A stretch of 64,000 nt of DNA from NCBI GenBank assembly GCA_036374175.1, contig DASUUH010000100.1:1-64000 (forward strand). Direction: 5' to 3'. The position numbers and the translations under genes are program-made. Positions within the stretch are counted from its first letter, which is position 1. Each line of letters opens with the position of its first letter. Source of the DNA: JASLBX01 sp036374175. GTDB taxonomy: Bacteria > Actinomycetota > Actinomycetes > Jiangellales > Jiangellaceae. Positions 16,540 to 24,490 of the stretch are shown here, piece after piece. The notes beneath the pieces are model-generated. The model ran no database searches. It was not told where the DNA came from and worked only from the letters and a program-made list of their open reading frames with translations.

Positions 16540-17136
16540 GTGCTCGACTGGCGTCGCTGGGTACACGCGATATATGCCGAGGTGCGGGCGAACGCTGATC
16601 CATGTGCCGCGCATGCGCACTGGCGCGCAGCACGCGATGAGCTGTTCGCCTCGCACCCGGCATCACCGATCCCGCCCGATGAACGGAGCCGATTCAACGG
16701 GCTGAGCTACGCGCCCTACGACCCGGCGCTGCGGTTCACCCTGGCCGTCGACACGCATGTACCACCGCAGCGGTGGGAGGTCGACACCGCAACCGACGGT
16801 CTGGTGCCGTTCGAACTGGCGGGCGTATTGCGGGTGCCCGGCGTCGGAGAGCTCGCTGTGTGGTGGCTCGACTCGTACGGTGGCGGCATCTTTGTGCCGA
16901 TGAAGGACGCTTCCGCACCGGTGAAATCGTACGGAGGGGGTCGTTATCTGATCGACACCGTGAAGGGTGCCGACCTGGGCGGCGACATGCGCGACGGCGA
17001 GTTTGTCGTCGACTTGAACTTCGCCTACAACCCTTCGTGTGCGTACTCGCCGGCTTGGACGTGCCCACTTGCGACGGCGGCCAACACCGTGCCAGTCATG
17101 GTCAATGCTGGTGAGCTGGTACCTCGGGGAAAGTGA
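16540..17136 (+). CDS. DUF1684 family protein
   Basis: A 198-residue soluble protein. Its C-terminal half carries the DUF1684 signature: FVDLNFAYNPSCAY-like sequence (here starting FVVDLNFAYNP), then SPAWTCPLAT and VNAGE near the end. The family is common in actinobacteria and some archaea; function is unproven. The GTG at 16540 is the first in-frame start after the binding-protein stop, 35 nt downstream, so it may share that transcript. Confidence 0.82.
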   Translation: MLDWRRWVHAIYAEVRANADPCAAHAHWRAARDELFASHPASPIPPDERSRFNGLSYAPYDPALRFTLAVDTHVPPQRWEVDTATDGLVPFELAGVLRVPGVGELAVWWLDSYGGGIFVPMKDASAPVKSYGGGRYLIDTVKGADLGGDMRDGEFVVDLNFAYNPSCAYSPAWTCPLATAANTVPVMVNAGELVPRGK

Positions 17137-17141
17137 CTCGC

Positions 17142-18305
17142 CTATTTGTCGATGTCGCCCACCACGAAGAAGGTCGAGCCGAGGATGGCCACCATGTCGG
17201 CGATCAGGCAACCGCGTAGCAGCTCGGGAAGCATGGCGATGTTGTTGAACGACGCCGACCGCAGCTTGAGCCGCCACGGCGTCTTCTCGCCGCGCGACAC
17301 GAGGTAGTAGCCGTTGAGCCCGAGCGGATTCTCAGTCCAGGCGTAAGTGTGGCCCTCCGGTACCTTCAGCACCTTCGGCAGCTTCACATTGATCGGCCCG
17401 CGCGGCAGTGAACGCAACTGCTCAACGCAGCGGTCAGCCAACTCCAGAGAAACCGATACCTGCTCGGCCAGCACCTCGAATCTGGCATAACAGTCGCCGT
17501 CCTGCCGGGTGACGACCCGTCCCGGTGCGCCGTCACGGAACAACTCGCCATACGCCAGGTAGGGCTCGTCCCGCCGAAGGTCCACATCGACGCCGGAGGC
17601 CCGGGCGATCGGCCCTGACACGCCGTACGAATGGACTACGTCGGGACTGAGCACGCCGACGCCCCGGGTGCGGGCGATGAAGATCTCATTGCCCAGAATC
17701 ATGTCGCGCATGGCCGGCAATCGCCGCCGTACGGCCGCGATCGCGTCGGCGGCTCGGTCAAGCCAGCCGGCCGGCAGGTCCTCCTTCAGCCCGCCGACCC
17801 GGTTGAACATGAAGTGCATCCGGCCACCAGAGATCTCCTCCATGACCTGTTGCAGGGTTTCGCGCTCGCGGAACGCATAGAAGATCGGCGTGATCGCGCC
17901 GACCTCGAGGGGGTACGAGCCGAGGAACATCAGGTGGTTCAAGACCCGGTTGAGCTCAGCGAGCAGCGTGCGGGCCCACACTGCCCGGACCGGAACATCC
18001 ATGCCGAGCATTCGCTCGGCCGCAAGGACGACGCCGAGTTCGTTGGCAAAGGCGGACAGCCAGTCGTGCCGGTTGGCCAGCACGATGATCTGGCGGTAGT
18101 CACGCACCTCGAAGAGCTTCTCGGCGCCACGGTGCATGTAGCCGATGATCGGCTCGCATTCGACGATGCGTTCGCCGTCCAGCGTGAGCTTGAGCCGCAG
18201 AACGCCGTGCGTCGCCGGATGCTGTGGTCCGATGTTGAGGACCATGTCTGTGGTGGCGAGCTCGCCGGCACCAGAGCCGATGCCCACGGTCGTCTCGGTC
18301 GTCAC
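17142..18305 (-). CDS. Orphan NuoD-like protein (NADH dehydrogenase subunit D paralogue, NuoD2)
   Basis: Homologue of the 49-kDa (NuoD) subunit of respiratory complex I, encoded with no other nuo gene nearby. The protein has 387 residues, shorter than operonic NuoD (about 440). It keeps NIGPQHPATHG (24-34) with both quinone-site histidines (29 and 33) and the HRGAEK loop (Arg59). The nearly invariant quinone-binding Tyr of the DYVS motif is Trp82 here (HDWLSAF). The C-terminus ends VVGDIDK as expected. The GTG at 18305 matches the N-terminus of similar orphan copies remembered from Streptomyces. It may be a complex I variant or an assembly factor; catalysis is doubtful. Confidence 0.9.
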   Translation of the reverse strand: MTTETTVGIGSGAGELATTDMVLNIGPQHPATHGVLRLKLTLDGERIVECEPIIGYMHRGAEKLFEVRDYRQIIVLANRHDWLSAFANELGVVLAAERMLGMDVPVRAVWARTLLAELNRVLNHLMFLGSYPLEVGAITPIFYAFRERETLQQVMEEISGGRMHFMFNRVGGLKEDLPAGWLDRAADAIAAVRRRLPAMRDMILGNEIFIARTRGVGVLSPDVVHSYGVSGPIARASGVDVDLRRDEPYLAYGELFRDGAPGRVVTRQDGDCYARFEVLAEQVSVSLELADRCVEQLRSLPRGPINVKLPKVLKVPEGHTYAWTENPLGLNGYYLVSRGEKTPWRLKLRSASFNNIAMLPELLRGCLIADMVAILGSTFFVVGDIDK

Positions 18306-18406
18306 AGTGCCGAGTCTGCCATCCCGGGCGCCTCCAACGAAGATCATCTGACAGCCGGATTCGCCAGTGGCGTGGCGGCAACGGTGGGAGTCCTTCTCGC
18401 GACGCG

Positions 18407-18412
18407 TAATCT
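18407..18412 (+). promoter_or_regulatory. -10 box TAATCT, leaderless, for the first PH-domain gene
   Basis: Ends 7 nt before the GTG at 18420. It selects that GTG from a long open frame that runs back through nuoD2. Confidence 0.5.
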
Positions 18413-18419
18413 CCGTGGT

Positions 18420-18905
18420 GTGGATCAGGTGTTCGCGCCGCCAGGCGAGGCTTGGCAACCGGTGTCCAGGGCGTTGGTCAGGCTCCGCCGGGCGGTTCTG
18501 TTGTTCTGGGTAGCCGTGCTCATCGTCGTGTCGGTCATTGCGGGAGCCGTCATCGCGTGGTGGATCACGGGCATCGGTGCAGCAATCGCACTCATCGCGC
18601 TCGTATGGGGCCTGTTGCTGATACCACGTAACTGGCGGGCGTGGGGGTATGCCGAGCGAGACGACGATCTGCTGGTCAAACATGGCGTTCTGGTCCGCAA
18701 GCTCAGCGTTGTCCCGTACGGCCGGATGCAATTCGTCGACGTCAACTCCGGCCCGCTGGAGCGGCGCGTCGGCATCGCCACCGTCCAGTTGCACACCGCA
18801 TCACCCGCAACCGACGCGCGGATCCCCGGTCTGCCACCCGACGAAGCCGCCCGGCTGCGCGACCGGCTCGCCGCTCTCGGCGAGGCCCGGGCGGCCGGAC
18901 TGTGA
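18420..18905 (+). CDS. Bacterial PH-domain membrane protein (YdbS-like)
   Basis: A 161-residue protein with two adjacent membrane helices (about 22-43 and 46-62) and a C-terminal bPH2 domain. The typical GVLVRKLSVVPYGRMQFVDV and ERRVGIATVQLHT strands are present. Such proteins are usually encoded in pairs with a larger YdbT-like partner, as here; their function is unknown, possibly envelope-related. It begins 114 bp from the divergent NuoD2 start. Confidence 0.87.
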   Translation: MDQVFAPPGEAWQPVSRALVRLRRAVLLFWVAVLIVVSVIAGAVIAWWITGIGAAIALIALVWGLLLIPRNWRAWGYAERDDDLLVKHGVLVRKLSVVPYGRMQFVDVNSGPLERRVGIATVQLHTASPATDARIPGLPPDEAARLRDRLAALGEARAAGL

Positions 18906-18938
18906 TCCCGGTGGGGCCGCCTGGTCAGGCCGGCGAGC

Positions 18939-18944
18939 TACGCT
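18939..18944 (+). promoter_or_regulatory. -10 box TACGCT, leaderless, for the second PH-domain gene
   Basis: Ends 7 nt before the GTG at 18952. Confidence 0.5.
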
Positions 18945-18951
18945 CACCCTC

Positions 18952-20427
18952 GTGACTGGCGAGGAGCGCCCGGACGAGGAACGGCGGGCCGCCGGCTTTC
19001 GCGGCGCGGCCGATCCCACCCCAGCCCATTTCCAACGGCTGCATCCGCTGACTCCGTTGCTCCGCGGATGGGCCTGGTTGGCCGCGGCGATCGTCTTCGG
19101 TAGCCAGAATGCCATCGCCTCCGGCGACCCACGACGATTCGCCATCGTCATCCCAGTGGTCGCGATCCTGGGGTTCGGCTTCGGATTCGCGTCCTGGTGG
19201 TTCACCCGGTACGGCTTCGATGGCGACGATCTTCGCATCGATTCCGGCATCTTCCAGCGGCGATCACGGCGCGTTCGGATGGACCGACTGCAAGCCGTGG
19301 ACATCGTCCGGCCGCTGGCCGGGCGGCTGCTCGGCCTTTCCGAGCTTCGGATGGAGGTGGCCGGGGGCGGGGACTCCGAGGCGCCGCTTGCCTACCTCTC
19401 GGTGGACGATGCCATGCGCCTGCGAGCCGAACTGCTCGCCCGCAGCGCCGGAATCTCCGCCGATACACCCGAGGCGCCCGAGCGCCCGGTGCACGAAGTC
19501 CCACTGGACCGGTTGATCGGCTCCACGGTGCTGTCTGGGGCCTTTGTGTTCGGCGTTGTGGTGTTCCTAGCGATTGCCGTCGTTGTTGCGACCGGCTCCG
19601 GGCGGATGGTCGCCGGCATGTCCGGCCTCATTCCGGGCCTGCTCGGAGTCGGCGCCGCGCTGTGGTACCAGCTGGGGCGCAACTTCGGCTTCACGCTCGC
19701 CGAGTCTCCCGACGGCTTTCGGATTCGCAAGGGCCTGCTCGACACCCGGGCCCAGACCGTCCCGCCGGGACGGATCCAGGGTGTCGCGATGCGCCAGCCG
19801 CTGCTCTGGCGGATCCGGGGCTGGGTTCGCATAGACGTCGACGTCGCCGGGTATTCGGGCAGTTCCTCAGCCCCGCAGACCTCGACGCTGCTTCCGGTGG
19901 CGCCGTACCACGAGGCGATCAACGTGCTGCGCCAGGTGCTTCCGGGCGCCGACCCGGCGAGTGTTCCGCTCGAACCGGTGCCCCGGCGAGCGGCCTGGCT
20001 ACGGCCGATCGGCTGGCTCCGACTGGCCTACGGTGCCGACGACCGCATCATCGTCGCGCGTGAGGGTGTGCTCTACCGGACGCTGACGATAGTTCCGCAC
20101 GCCAAGACGCAGAGCGTTCGGCTCACCCAGGGCCCGATCCAGCGCCGGCTCAAGCTCGCGACGGTGTCGGTCGACACGACGCCCGGGCCGGTCGATGCGG
20201 TCATCCGGCATCGGCCAGCGCCACAGGCCCGGGAGATCCTTGAAGCCCAGGCCCGCCGCGCCAGGTTGGCCAGGCGGGTTGATGTTCCGGAGCAGTGGAT
20301 GGCCCGTCCCCTTAACGGCGCCGGCGACAGTGCCGGTAACCACGCCGGACAAGTCGAGACCACATCGGGCAGCGCCCCCGATCACGCCGAGGAGCTGGAT
20401 CCACCGGCTCGCGCAGACCCAGGCTGA
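18952..20427 (+). CDS. Large bacterial PH-domain membrane protein (YdbT-like)
   Basis: A 491-residue protein with three PH-like repeats separated by pairs of helices (about 36-52 and 60-80; 190-215 and 222-240). Each repeat carries a variant of the partner's pattern: SGIFQRRSRRVRMDRLQAVD, then RKGLLDTRAQTVPPGRIQGV, then REGVLYRTLTIVPHAKTQSV. The last 45 residues are polar and overlap the 3' end of the convergent methyltransferase by 46 bp. The start is set by its leaderless -10 box, 46 nt after the small PH gene stops. Confidence 0.85.
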   Translation: MTGEERPDEERRAAGFRGAADPTPAHFQRLHPLTPLLRGWAWLAAAIVFGSQNAIASGDPRRFAIVIPVVAILGFGFGFASWWFTRYGFDGDDLRIDSGIFQRRSRRVRMDRLQAVDIVRPLAGRLLGLSELRMEVAGGGDSEAPLAYLSVDDAMRLRAELLARSAGISADTPEAPERPVHEVPLDRLIGSTVLSGAFVFGVVVFLAIAVVVATGSGRMVAGMSGLIPGLLGVGAALWYQLGRNFGFTLAESPDGFRIRKGLLDTRAQTVPPGRIQGVAMRQPLLWRIRGWVRIDVDVAGYSGSSSAPQTSTLLPVAPYHEAINVLRQVLPGADPASVPLEPVPRRAAWLRPIGWLRLAYGADDRIIVAREGVLYRTLTIVPHAKTQSVRLTQGPIQRRLKLATVSVDTTPGPVDAVIRHRPAPQAREILEAQARRARLARRVDVPEQWMARPLNGAGDSAGNHAGQVETTSGSAPDHAEELDPPARADPG

Positions 20428-21392
20428 CCAAGGAGTTCAGGTACGTGCGTTCCGACGGCCTGAACCAGCCACTCGAACCTGCCCAGCCCGGCATCGTCGA
20501 GCAACTCGGCGGCCTCACTGGTCCGTGACAGTGCCGCCACGTACGCTGGCGGATCGCTCGTCGCCAAGTCCCGCGGGGGCAGGGTGGCATTGATCCCGAG
20601 CCGGCGCAGCGCGAGCTGCTGGGTCATCAGCATGGTGCCGGTCGCACCGGCGGCTTCACCCGCGGCCGCACACGCGTCGAGCGCGACATGGGCCGTGATG
20701 TCACACGAGCCGTCTGGAACTGGCCGCACTGCTCGGCCGTCCCGGTAGCCGGCAAGCGACCCGTACGGTGGGCGATCACCGCGTCGGTGGCTGTAGTCGA
20801 TGGCGATCAAGACGGCGTGCCGCACCCTGGAGACCACACCGGCCCAGGCGACATCTCGGCTGCTGCCGATCTCGGCGCGGTTGCCCTGCTTCGAACCGTC
20901 GAGCGGCCACCAGGTGTCCAGCCAATCGGCGTCATCGCTGGTCAGCGGGTTGCCCAGGGCCTCGTCTCCGGTCGCCGGGTCGACGTGGACGAGCAGCGGA
21001 CGCCCGTCCTCGCCTACTTCGGCGACATCGACCGGGATGTTGTCCAGCCATTCGTTGGCGACGATCAGCGCCTGATCGACACCGTCCGGGAGTTCAGGAA
21101 CCCAGTTAATGGCGCTCGGGAGGTCAGGCGGCCGAGTGGCCAGTTCGACGCCGACAAGGTCAAGGGACGGTGAGTGCCGGGCCAGTGCCGCGAGAAACTC
21201 ACCGCTGCCGGCGCCGATGTCGATGACGGCACGCACACCGCAGCGGTCGGCCAGCCGGCCGAACGCCGCAGCGAACAGCTCACTGGCGTGCACGGACGTT
21301 CTGAAGTGATCGGCCGGTCGCTCGCGGCGGAAGAAGCCGTCGGGGCCGTAGAGCGCCTGCTCCATAGCCTCCCGCCAAGTAGGCCATTTCAC
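20382..21392 (-). CDS. SAM-dependent methyltransferase of the MidA/NDUFAF7 family
   Basis: A 336-residue class I methyltransferase. The SAM site is VIDIGAGSGEFL, followed by VGVEL and the family motif VANEWLDNIPV; the family also shows GYRDGRAVRPVPDGSCDITAHV-like sequence (about 215-236). The mitochondrial member NDUFAF7 dimethylates an arginine of NDUFS2, the NuoD homologue, during complex I assembly. Here the gene is separated from an orphan NuoD only by the two PH-domain genes, so a NuoD-directed role is a reasonable guess. The start is the GTG at 21392, 6 nt from a TAAGGT box. Confidence 0.88.
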   Translation of the reverse strand: MKWPTWREAMEQALYGPDGFFRRERPADHFRTSVHASELFAAAFGRLADRCGVRAVIDIGAGSGEFLAALARHSPSLDLVGVELATRPPDLPSAINWVPELPDGVDQALIVANEWLDNIPVDVAEVGEDGRPLLVHVDPATGDEALGNPLTSDDADWLDTWWPLDGSKQGNRAEIGSSRDVAWAGVVSRVRHAVLIAIDYSHRRGDRPPYGSLAGYRDGRAVRPVPDGSCDITAHVALDACAAAGEAAGATGTMLMTQQLALRRLGINATLPPRDLATSDPPAYVAALSRTSEAAELLDDAGLGRFEWLVQAVGTHVPELLGQPGSARAGGSSSSA

Positions 21393-21398
21393 GGTCCA

Positions 21399-21404
21399 AC
21401 CTTA
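21399..21404 (-). promoter_or_regulatory. -10 box TAAGGT of the MidA-like gene, leaderless
   Basis: Ends 6 nt before the GTG start at 21392. Confidence 0.5.
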
Positions 21405-21595
21405 TGGTCGGTCGGCGAGGTTCAGTGGTGCGGAACAAGGCGTTGAATTATAGAGAAGCTACCGGAAACTCTCTCTACTTCGTCTAGTTCCCTACTAGAT
21501 CAGTTTGCCGGGGACGAGTACACCTAGGCGTGTCTACATCGATCATGCGATGTGGGCAATTCCTGTAACGGGCATCCCACAGGAGGGTCTGTCCA
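21405..21595 (+). promoter_or_regulatory. Promoter and leader region of the aquaporin gene
   Basis: A relatively AT-rich stretch (21440-21510) holds a small hairpin TCTAGT/ACTAGA (21483-21499), and a second ACATCG/CGATGT lies at 21536-21553. A perfect AGGAGG at 21581-21586 is 9 nt from the ATG at 21596. No exact promoter can be assigned. Confidence 0.4.
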
Positions 21596-22273
21596 ATGAG
21601 CAAGGCCATCGCCGAGTTGATCGGCACCTTCGTGTTCGTCCTGTTTGCCGTCAGCGCTATCGCGTTCGGAGGAGCGTCAGGCCTCGAACTGGCACTGACC
21701 GTCGCCTTCGTGCTGGTCGCGGCAACTGTGCTCGTCACCGGATTGTCCGGCGCTCATCTCAACCCGGCGGTCACGCTCGGCTCGGTCGTTTCGGGTCGGA
21801 CAGCGCTGCCAGATGCCGTGCAGTACTGGATCGCGCAGTTCATCGGCGCCATCGCGGCCGTATTCGTGGTGTGGCTTGTCGCACAGGTCGCCGACGTCGA
21901 GCCGGCGTCGTACGGCGGCAACGTCGTGGGCGGGCTCGATGTCGCAGGTACGTTCATAGTCGAGGCGCTGATCGTGGCCTTCTTCGTGTTGGTCTACCTC
22001 AAGGTGACCGAGAGTGAGAGCTCCCTCGTGGGACGCGCGGTCACGATCGGCATCACGTTCGGTGCGGTCTATCTGGTGGTCGGCGCCGCGACCGGCGGAA
22101 GCGCCAACATGGCCAAGTCGGTCGGTGCGGCGATCTTCGAGGCCGGCGACACCGACGCGCTGGCTGATCTCTGGTTGTTCGTCGTGGCCGGTGCGGTCGG
22201 CGCCGTGCTGGGAGCGCTGGCCCACCTGACGCTGCGAGGTCAAGCGGCCGACCGAGAAACCATTTCGAGCTAG
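21596..22273 (+). CDS. Aquaporin-family channel with an altered second NPA motif
   Basis: Six-helix major intrinsic protein of 225 residues that should pass water or small neutral solutes. The first pore motif is intact (HLNPAV, Asn56-Pro57-Ala58). The second, normally NPAR, reads Asn171-Met172-Ala173-Lys174 within GGSANMAKSVG. That changes the pore Pro and the selectivity-filter Arg. The rest of the fold looks complete, with six hydrophobic helices. A strong ribosome site precedes the ATG. Substrate is uncertain. Confidence 0.88.
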   Translation: MSKAIAELIGTFVFVLFAVSAIAFGGASGLELALTVAFVLVAATVLVTGLSGAHLNPAVTLGSVVSGRTALPDAVQYWIAQFIGAIAAVFVVWLVAQVADVEPASYGGNVVGGLDVAGTFIVEALIVAFFVLVYLKVTESESSLVGRAVTIGITFGAVYLVVGAATGGSANMAKSVGAAIFEAGDTDALADLWLFVVAGAVGAVLGALAHLTLRGQAADRETISS

Positions 22274-22290
22274 CCGCAACTACCTTTGCC

Positions 22291-22349
22291 ACCTGTCCGG
22301 CCGGACAGGTCGCTGGCCTCGGGCCTTGTACCTGTTCGACCGGACAAGT
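22291..22349. promoter_or_regulatory. Twin 20-bp palindromes upstream of a small membrane protein gene
   Basis: A perfect palindrome ACCTGTCCGGCCGGACAGGT occupies 22291-22310. A degenerate copy (acctgttcgaccggacaagt) lies at 22330-22349, 39 bp on, and ends 11 bp before the -10 box TAGGGT at 22361-22366. The spacing suggests a dimeric repressor binding twice on the promoter. The 14-bp core recurs at 26881-26894 before nadB. Confidence 0.6.
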
Positions 22350-22360
22350 TGGGTCGGGTC

Positions 22361-22366
22361 TAGGGT
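22361..22366 (+). promoter_or_regulatory. -10 box TAGGGT, leaderless, for the 121-residue membrane protein
   Basis: Ends 8 nt before the GTG at 22375. The degenerate palindrome covers the expected -35 region. Confidence 0.5.
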
Positions 22367-22374
22367 GTTGCGCC

Positions 22375-22740
22375 GTGGTTGACGTTGTCGCGTGGCTGGT
22401 GATCGCCGTATCGCTGGCCTACGCCGCATGGTGCCTGTACGCCCTGGTCCGCAACCAGATCCCACGAGAGCCGCATGTCATCGGCGCAGCCGTCGTCGAG
22501 TTGCTGTTGATCGTGCAGCTCGTGGTGGCGCTCATCATGCTGGCCGTTCGGGGCGCACCGGATCAGCTGGGCGTGTTCGTCGCTTACCTGGTGGTGTCGC
22601 TGCTGGTGCTGCCGCTCGGCGTGTTCTGGGCCCTGGCGGAGAAGAGCCGGTGGGGCACCGGTGTGTTGATGGTCGCTTCGCTCTCCGTGCCTGTCGTTGT
22701 TGTCCGGCTCCAGCAGTTGTGGGACGGCGTCGGTGGCTGA
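22375..22740 (+). CDS. Small four-helix membrane protein
   Basis: A 121-residue, highly hydrophobic protein with four predicted helices (about 4-22, 34-54, 64-82 and 90-110). I do not recognise the family with confidence. Its stop overlaps the next gene by 8 bp, so the two form a coupled pair, possibly subunits of one membrane complex. Twin palindromes upstream suggest specific regulation. Confidence 0.65.
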   Translation: MVDVVAWLVIAVSLAYAAWCLYALVRNQIPREPHVIGAAVVELLLIVQLVVALIMLAVRGAPDQLGVFVAYLVVSLLVLPLGVFWALAEKSRWGTGVLMVASLSVPVVVVRLQQLWDGVGG

Positions 22741-23140
22741 AGCGCCCGCGACCAACACCGGCCCGGGCCGGGTGCTGGTGGCCGTGTATGCGTTGTTCGC
22801 CGTGGCGGCCACGGCCCGCTCCGGTTACCAGATCGCCACCCGGTTCGACGAGGCGCCGGTGCCGTTCCTGCTCTCCGCGTTCGCCGGCGTGGTCTATCTG
22901 GTGGCCACTGTCGCGCTGGCGCGGCCCGGGCCCACGGCCTACCGGGTGGCCGTCACGGCGGTGCTCGTCGAACTCGCCGGCGTCTTGATCGTCGGAGCTG
23001 TGACGGCATTCGGCGCGGGCGACTTCCCGCGCGACACCGTATGGTCTGACTTCGGCCGCGGATATGGCTTCATCCCGCTGGTGTTGCCATTCGTGGGTCT
23101 GTGGTGGTTGCGCCGCAGCGCCAGTTCGGCGAGATCTTGA
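22733..23140 (+). CDS. Small membrane protein, partner of the preceding gene
   Basis: A 135-residue protein with four hydrophobic segments and a conserved-looking C-terminal part, DFGRGYGFIPLVLPFVGLWW, then a basic tail. The GTG at 22733 lies inside the end of the previous gene, which indicates coupling. Function is unknown. It precedes the DUF2520 gene by 58 bp. Confidence 0.65.
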   Translation: MAEAPATNTGPGRVLVAVYALFAVAATARSGYQIATRFDEAPVPFLLSAFAGVVYLVATVALARPGPTAYRVAVTAVLVELAGVLIVGAVTAFGAGDFPRDTVWSDFGRGYGFIPLVLPFVGLWWLRRSASSARS

Positions 23141-23198
23141 GACAATCCAAACCGTCGGTAGCTGGGGATTGTCGTGACATCGGGCGAGGAGGCCTGCC

Positions 23199-24080
23199 AT
23201 GACGACGGACGAACGGCCGGCTCGGCTCGACGTCGGCATCGTCGGGACCGGACGCGTCGGAGCCGTCCTCGGCGCGGCGCTGGCCAGGGCCGGGCACCGG
23301 GTCGTGGCGGGATACGGCGTGTCGGTTACCAGCAAACATCGAGCACATGAGCTCCTGCCCGGCGTGCCCCTCGTATCGACGGACGAGGTGTTCCAGCGCG
23401 CCAGCCTAGTGCTGTTGACGGTGCCCGACGACGCCCTTCCCGAGCTTGTCGCGGGGTTGGCGAACACGGGAGCGATCCGCACCGGGCAGATCGTCGTACA
23501 CACCAGCGGACGGTACGGCGTAGGCATCCTCGAACCCGCGACCCGCGCGGGTGCGTTGCCACTCGCCCTGCATCCGGCCATGACGTTCACCGGGACGTCG
23601 GTGGACCTGGAGCGGCTGGCCGGTGCGGTCTTCGGCGTGACGGCTCCTGAGCAGTTGTGGCCCGTGGCCGAAGCATTGGTCCTCGAGATGGGTTCCGAGC
23701 CGGTGCGCATCGCAGAAGAGAACCGCACCCTCTACCACGCGGCCCTGGCCCACGCTGCTAACCACCTGGTCACGCTCGTCGCCGATGCGATGGACCTGCT
23801 CAGGAGCGCCGGTGTCGACCAGCCGGACAAGGTGCTGGCGCCGCTGCTGTCGGCGGCGCTCGACAACGTGCTGCGGTCCGGTGATGCCGCACTGACCGGG
23901 CCGGTCGCACGTGGCGACGCCGGCACGGTAGCCAGCCACGTCGCCGAGATCGGTAGGGCGGCACCGGAATCAGTAGCCGCGTACATCCATCTCGCGCGTC
24001 GCACGGCGGCGCGGGCTCTAGCGTCCGGGCAGCTCAAAGCCACCGACGCCGAGCCCCTCCTCGACGTCCTCTCGCCGTAG
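23199..24080 (+). CDS. Rossmann-fold and DUF2520 protein
   Basis: A 293-residue NAD(P)-binding protein. The N-terminal Rossmann motif GIVGTGRVGAVLG and the VLLTVPDDALPE strand are followed by an all-helical DUF2520 domain (about 150-285) containing the YHAALAHAANHLV helix. Architecture recalls ketopantoate reductase and P5C reductase, but substrate is unknown. In actinobacteria it normally lies directly before panC. Here a decaying ABC transporter of opposite strand lies between them. AGGAGG 6-9 nt before the ATG supports the start. Confidence 0.88.
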   Translation: MTTDERPARLDVGIVGTGRVGAVLGAALARAGHRVVAGYGVSVTSKHRAHELLPGVPLVSTDEVFQRASLVLLTVPDDALPELVAGLANTGAIRTGQIVVHTSGRYGVGILEPATRAGALPLALHPAMTFTGTSVDLERLAGAVFGVTAPEQLWPVAEALVLEMGSEPVRIAEENRTLYHAALAHAANHLVTLVADAMDLLRSAGVDQPDKVLAPLLSAALDNVLRSGDAALTGPVARGDAGTVASHVAEIGRAAPESVAAYIHLARRTAARALASGQLKATDAEPLLDVLSP

Positions 24081-24490
24081 CCCCTCGAGAGGTAGAGGCG
24101 GCGGACGAGGTCTTCGATGTCGGGTTCGTCGATGGTGAGGTCACGGACGTCCGCCCGCTGACCGACCTGTGCCAGCACTGCCGCCGCCGTCGTCTCCTGC
24201 GGCGCGAAGGCCAGCCGCCGACGCAATCCGTCGGATTCGATCTCCACCAGGCGGGTGGACGGAATTCCGGTGAGCGGGGCGGACGGCTCGTTCAGGTCCA
24301 GCGTCAGCACGCGCTCGGCTCCCACTCGCTTGACCAGTCCGGGCAGCGTCCCGTCCCCGACGGCCGACCCCGCGGCAATGTCAAAGGTGAGCCCGTCCGC
24401 CGCGGGCACGACGGTGCGGCTGCGCCGTACCCGGCCGGCCGGCGAACGGACGACGAACTCCCGGCGGAGATCCTTGACACTGATGATCAC
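24081..24490 (-). pseudogene. ABC-2 exporter ATPase remnant with internal deletion
   Basis: The N-terminus (VKDLRREF, then ADGLTFDIAAGS) and the C-terminus (DLTIDEPDIEDLVRRLY) match the COG4586 type of ABC ATPase. Everything between is missing: the sequence jumps from AAGSAVG straight to GTLPGLVKRVG, so Walker A, the signature motif and Walker B are gone. About 135 codons remain of the usual 320-330. No stop follows the conserved C-terminus; the frame runs on through the convergent DUF2520 gene. The GTG at 24490 still overlaps the permease stop (GTGA), showing that the operon was once intact. Confidence 0.85.
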
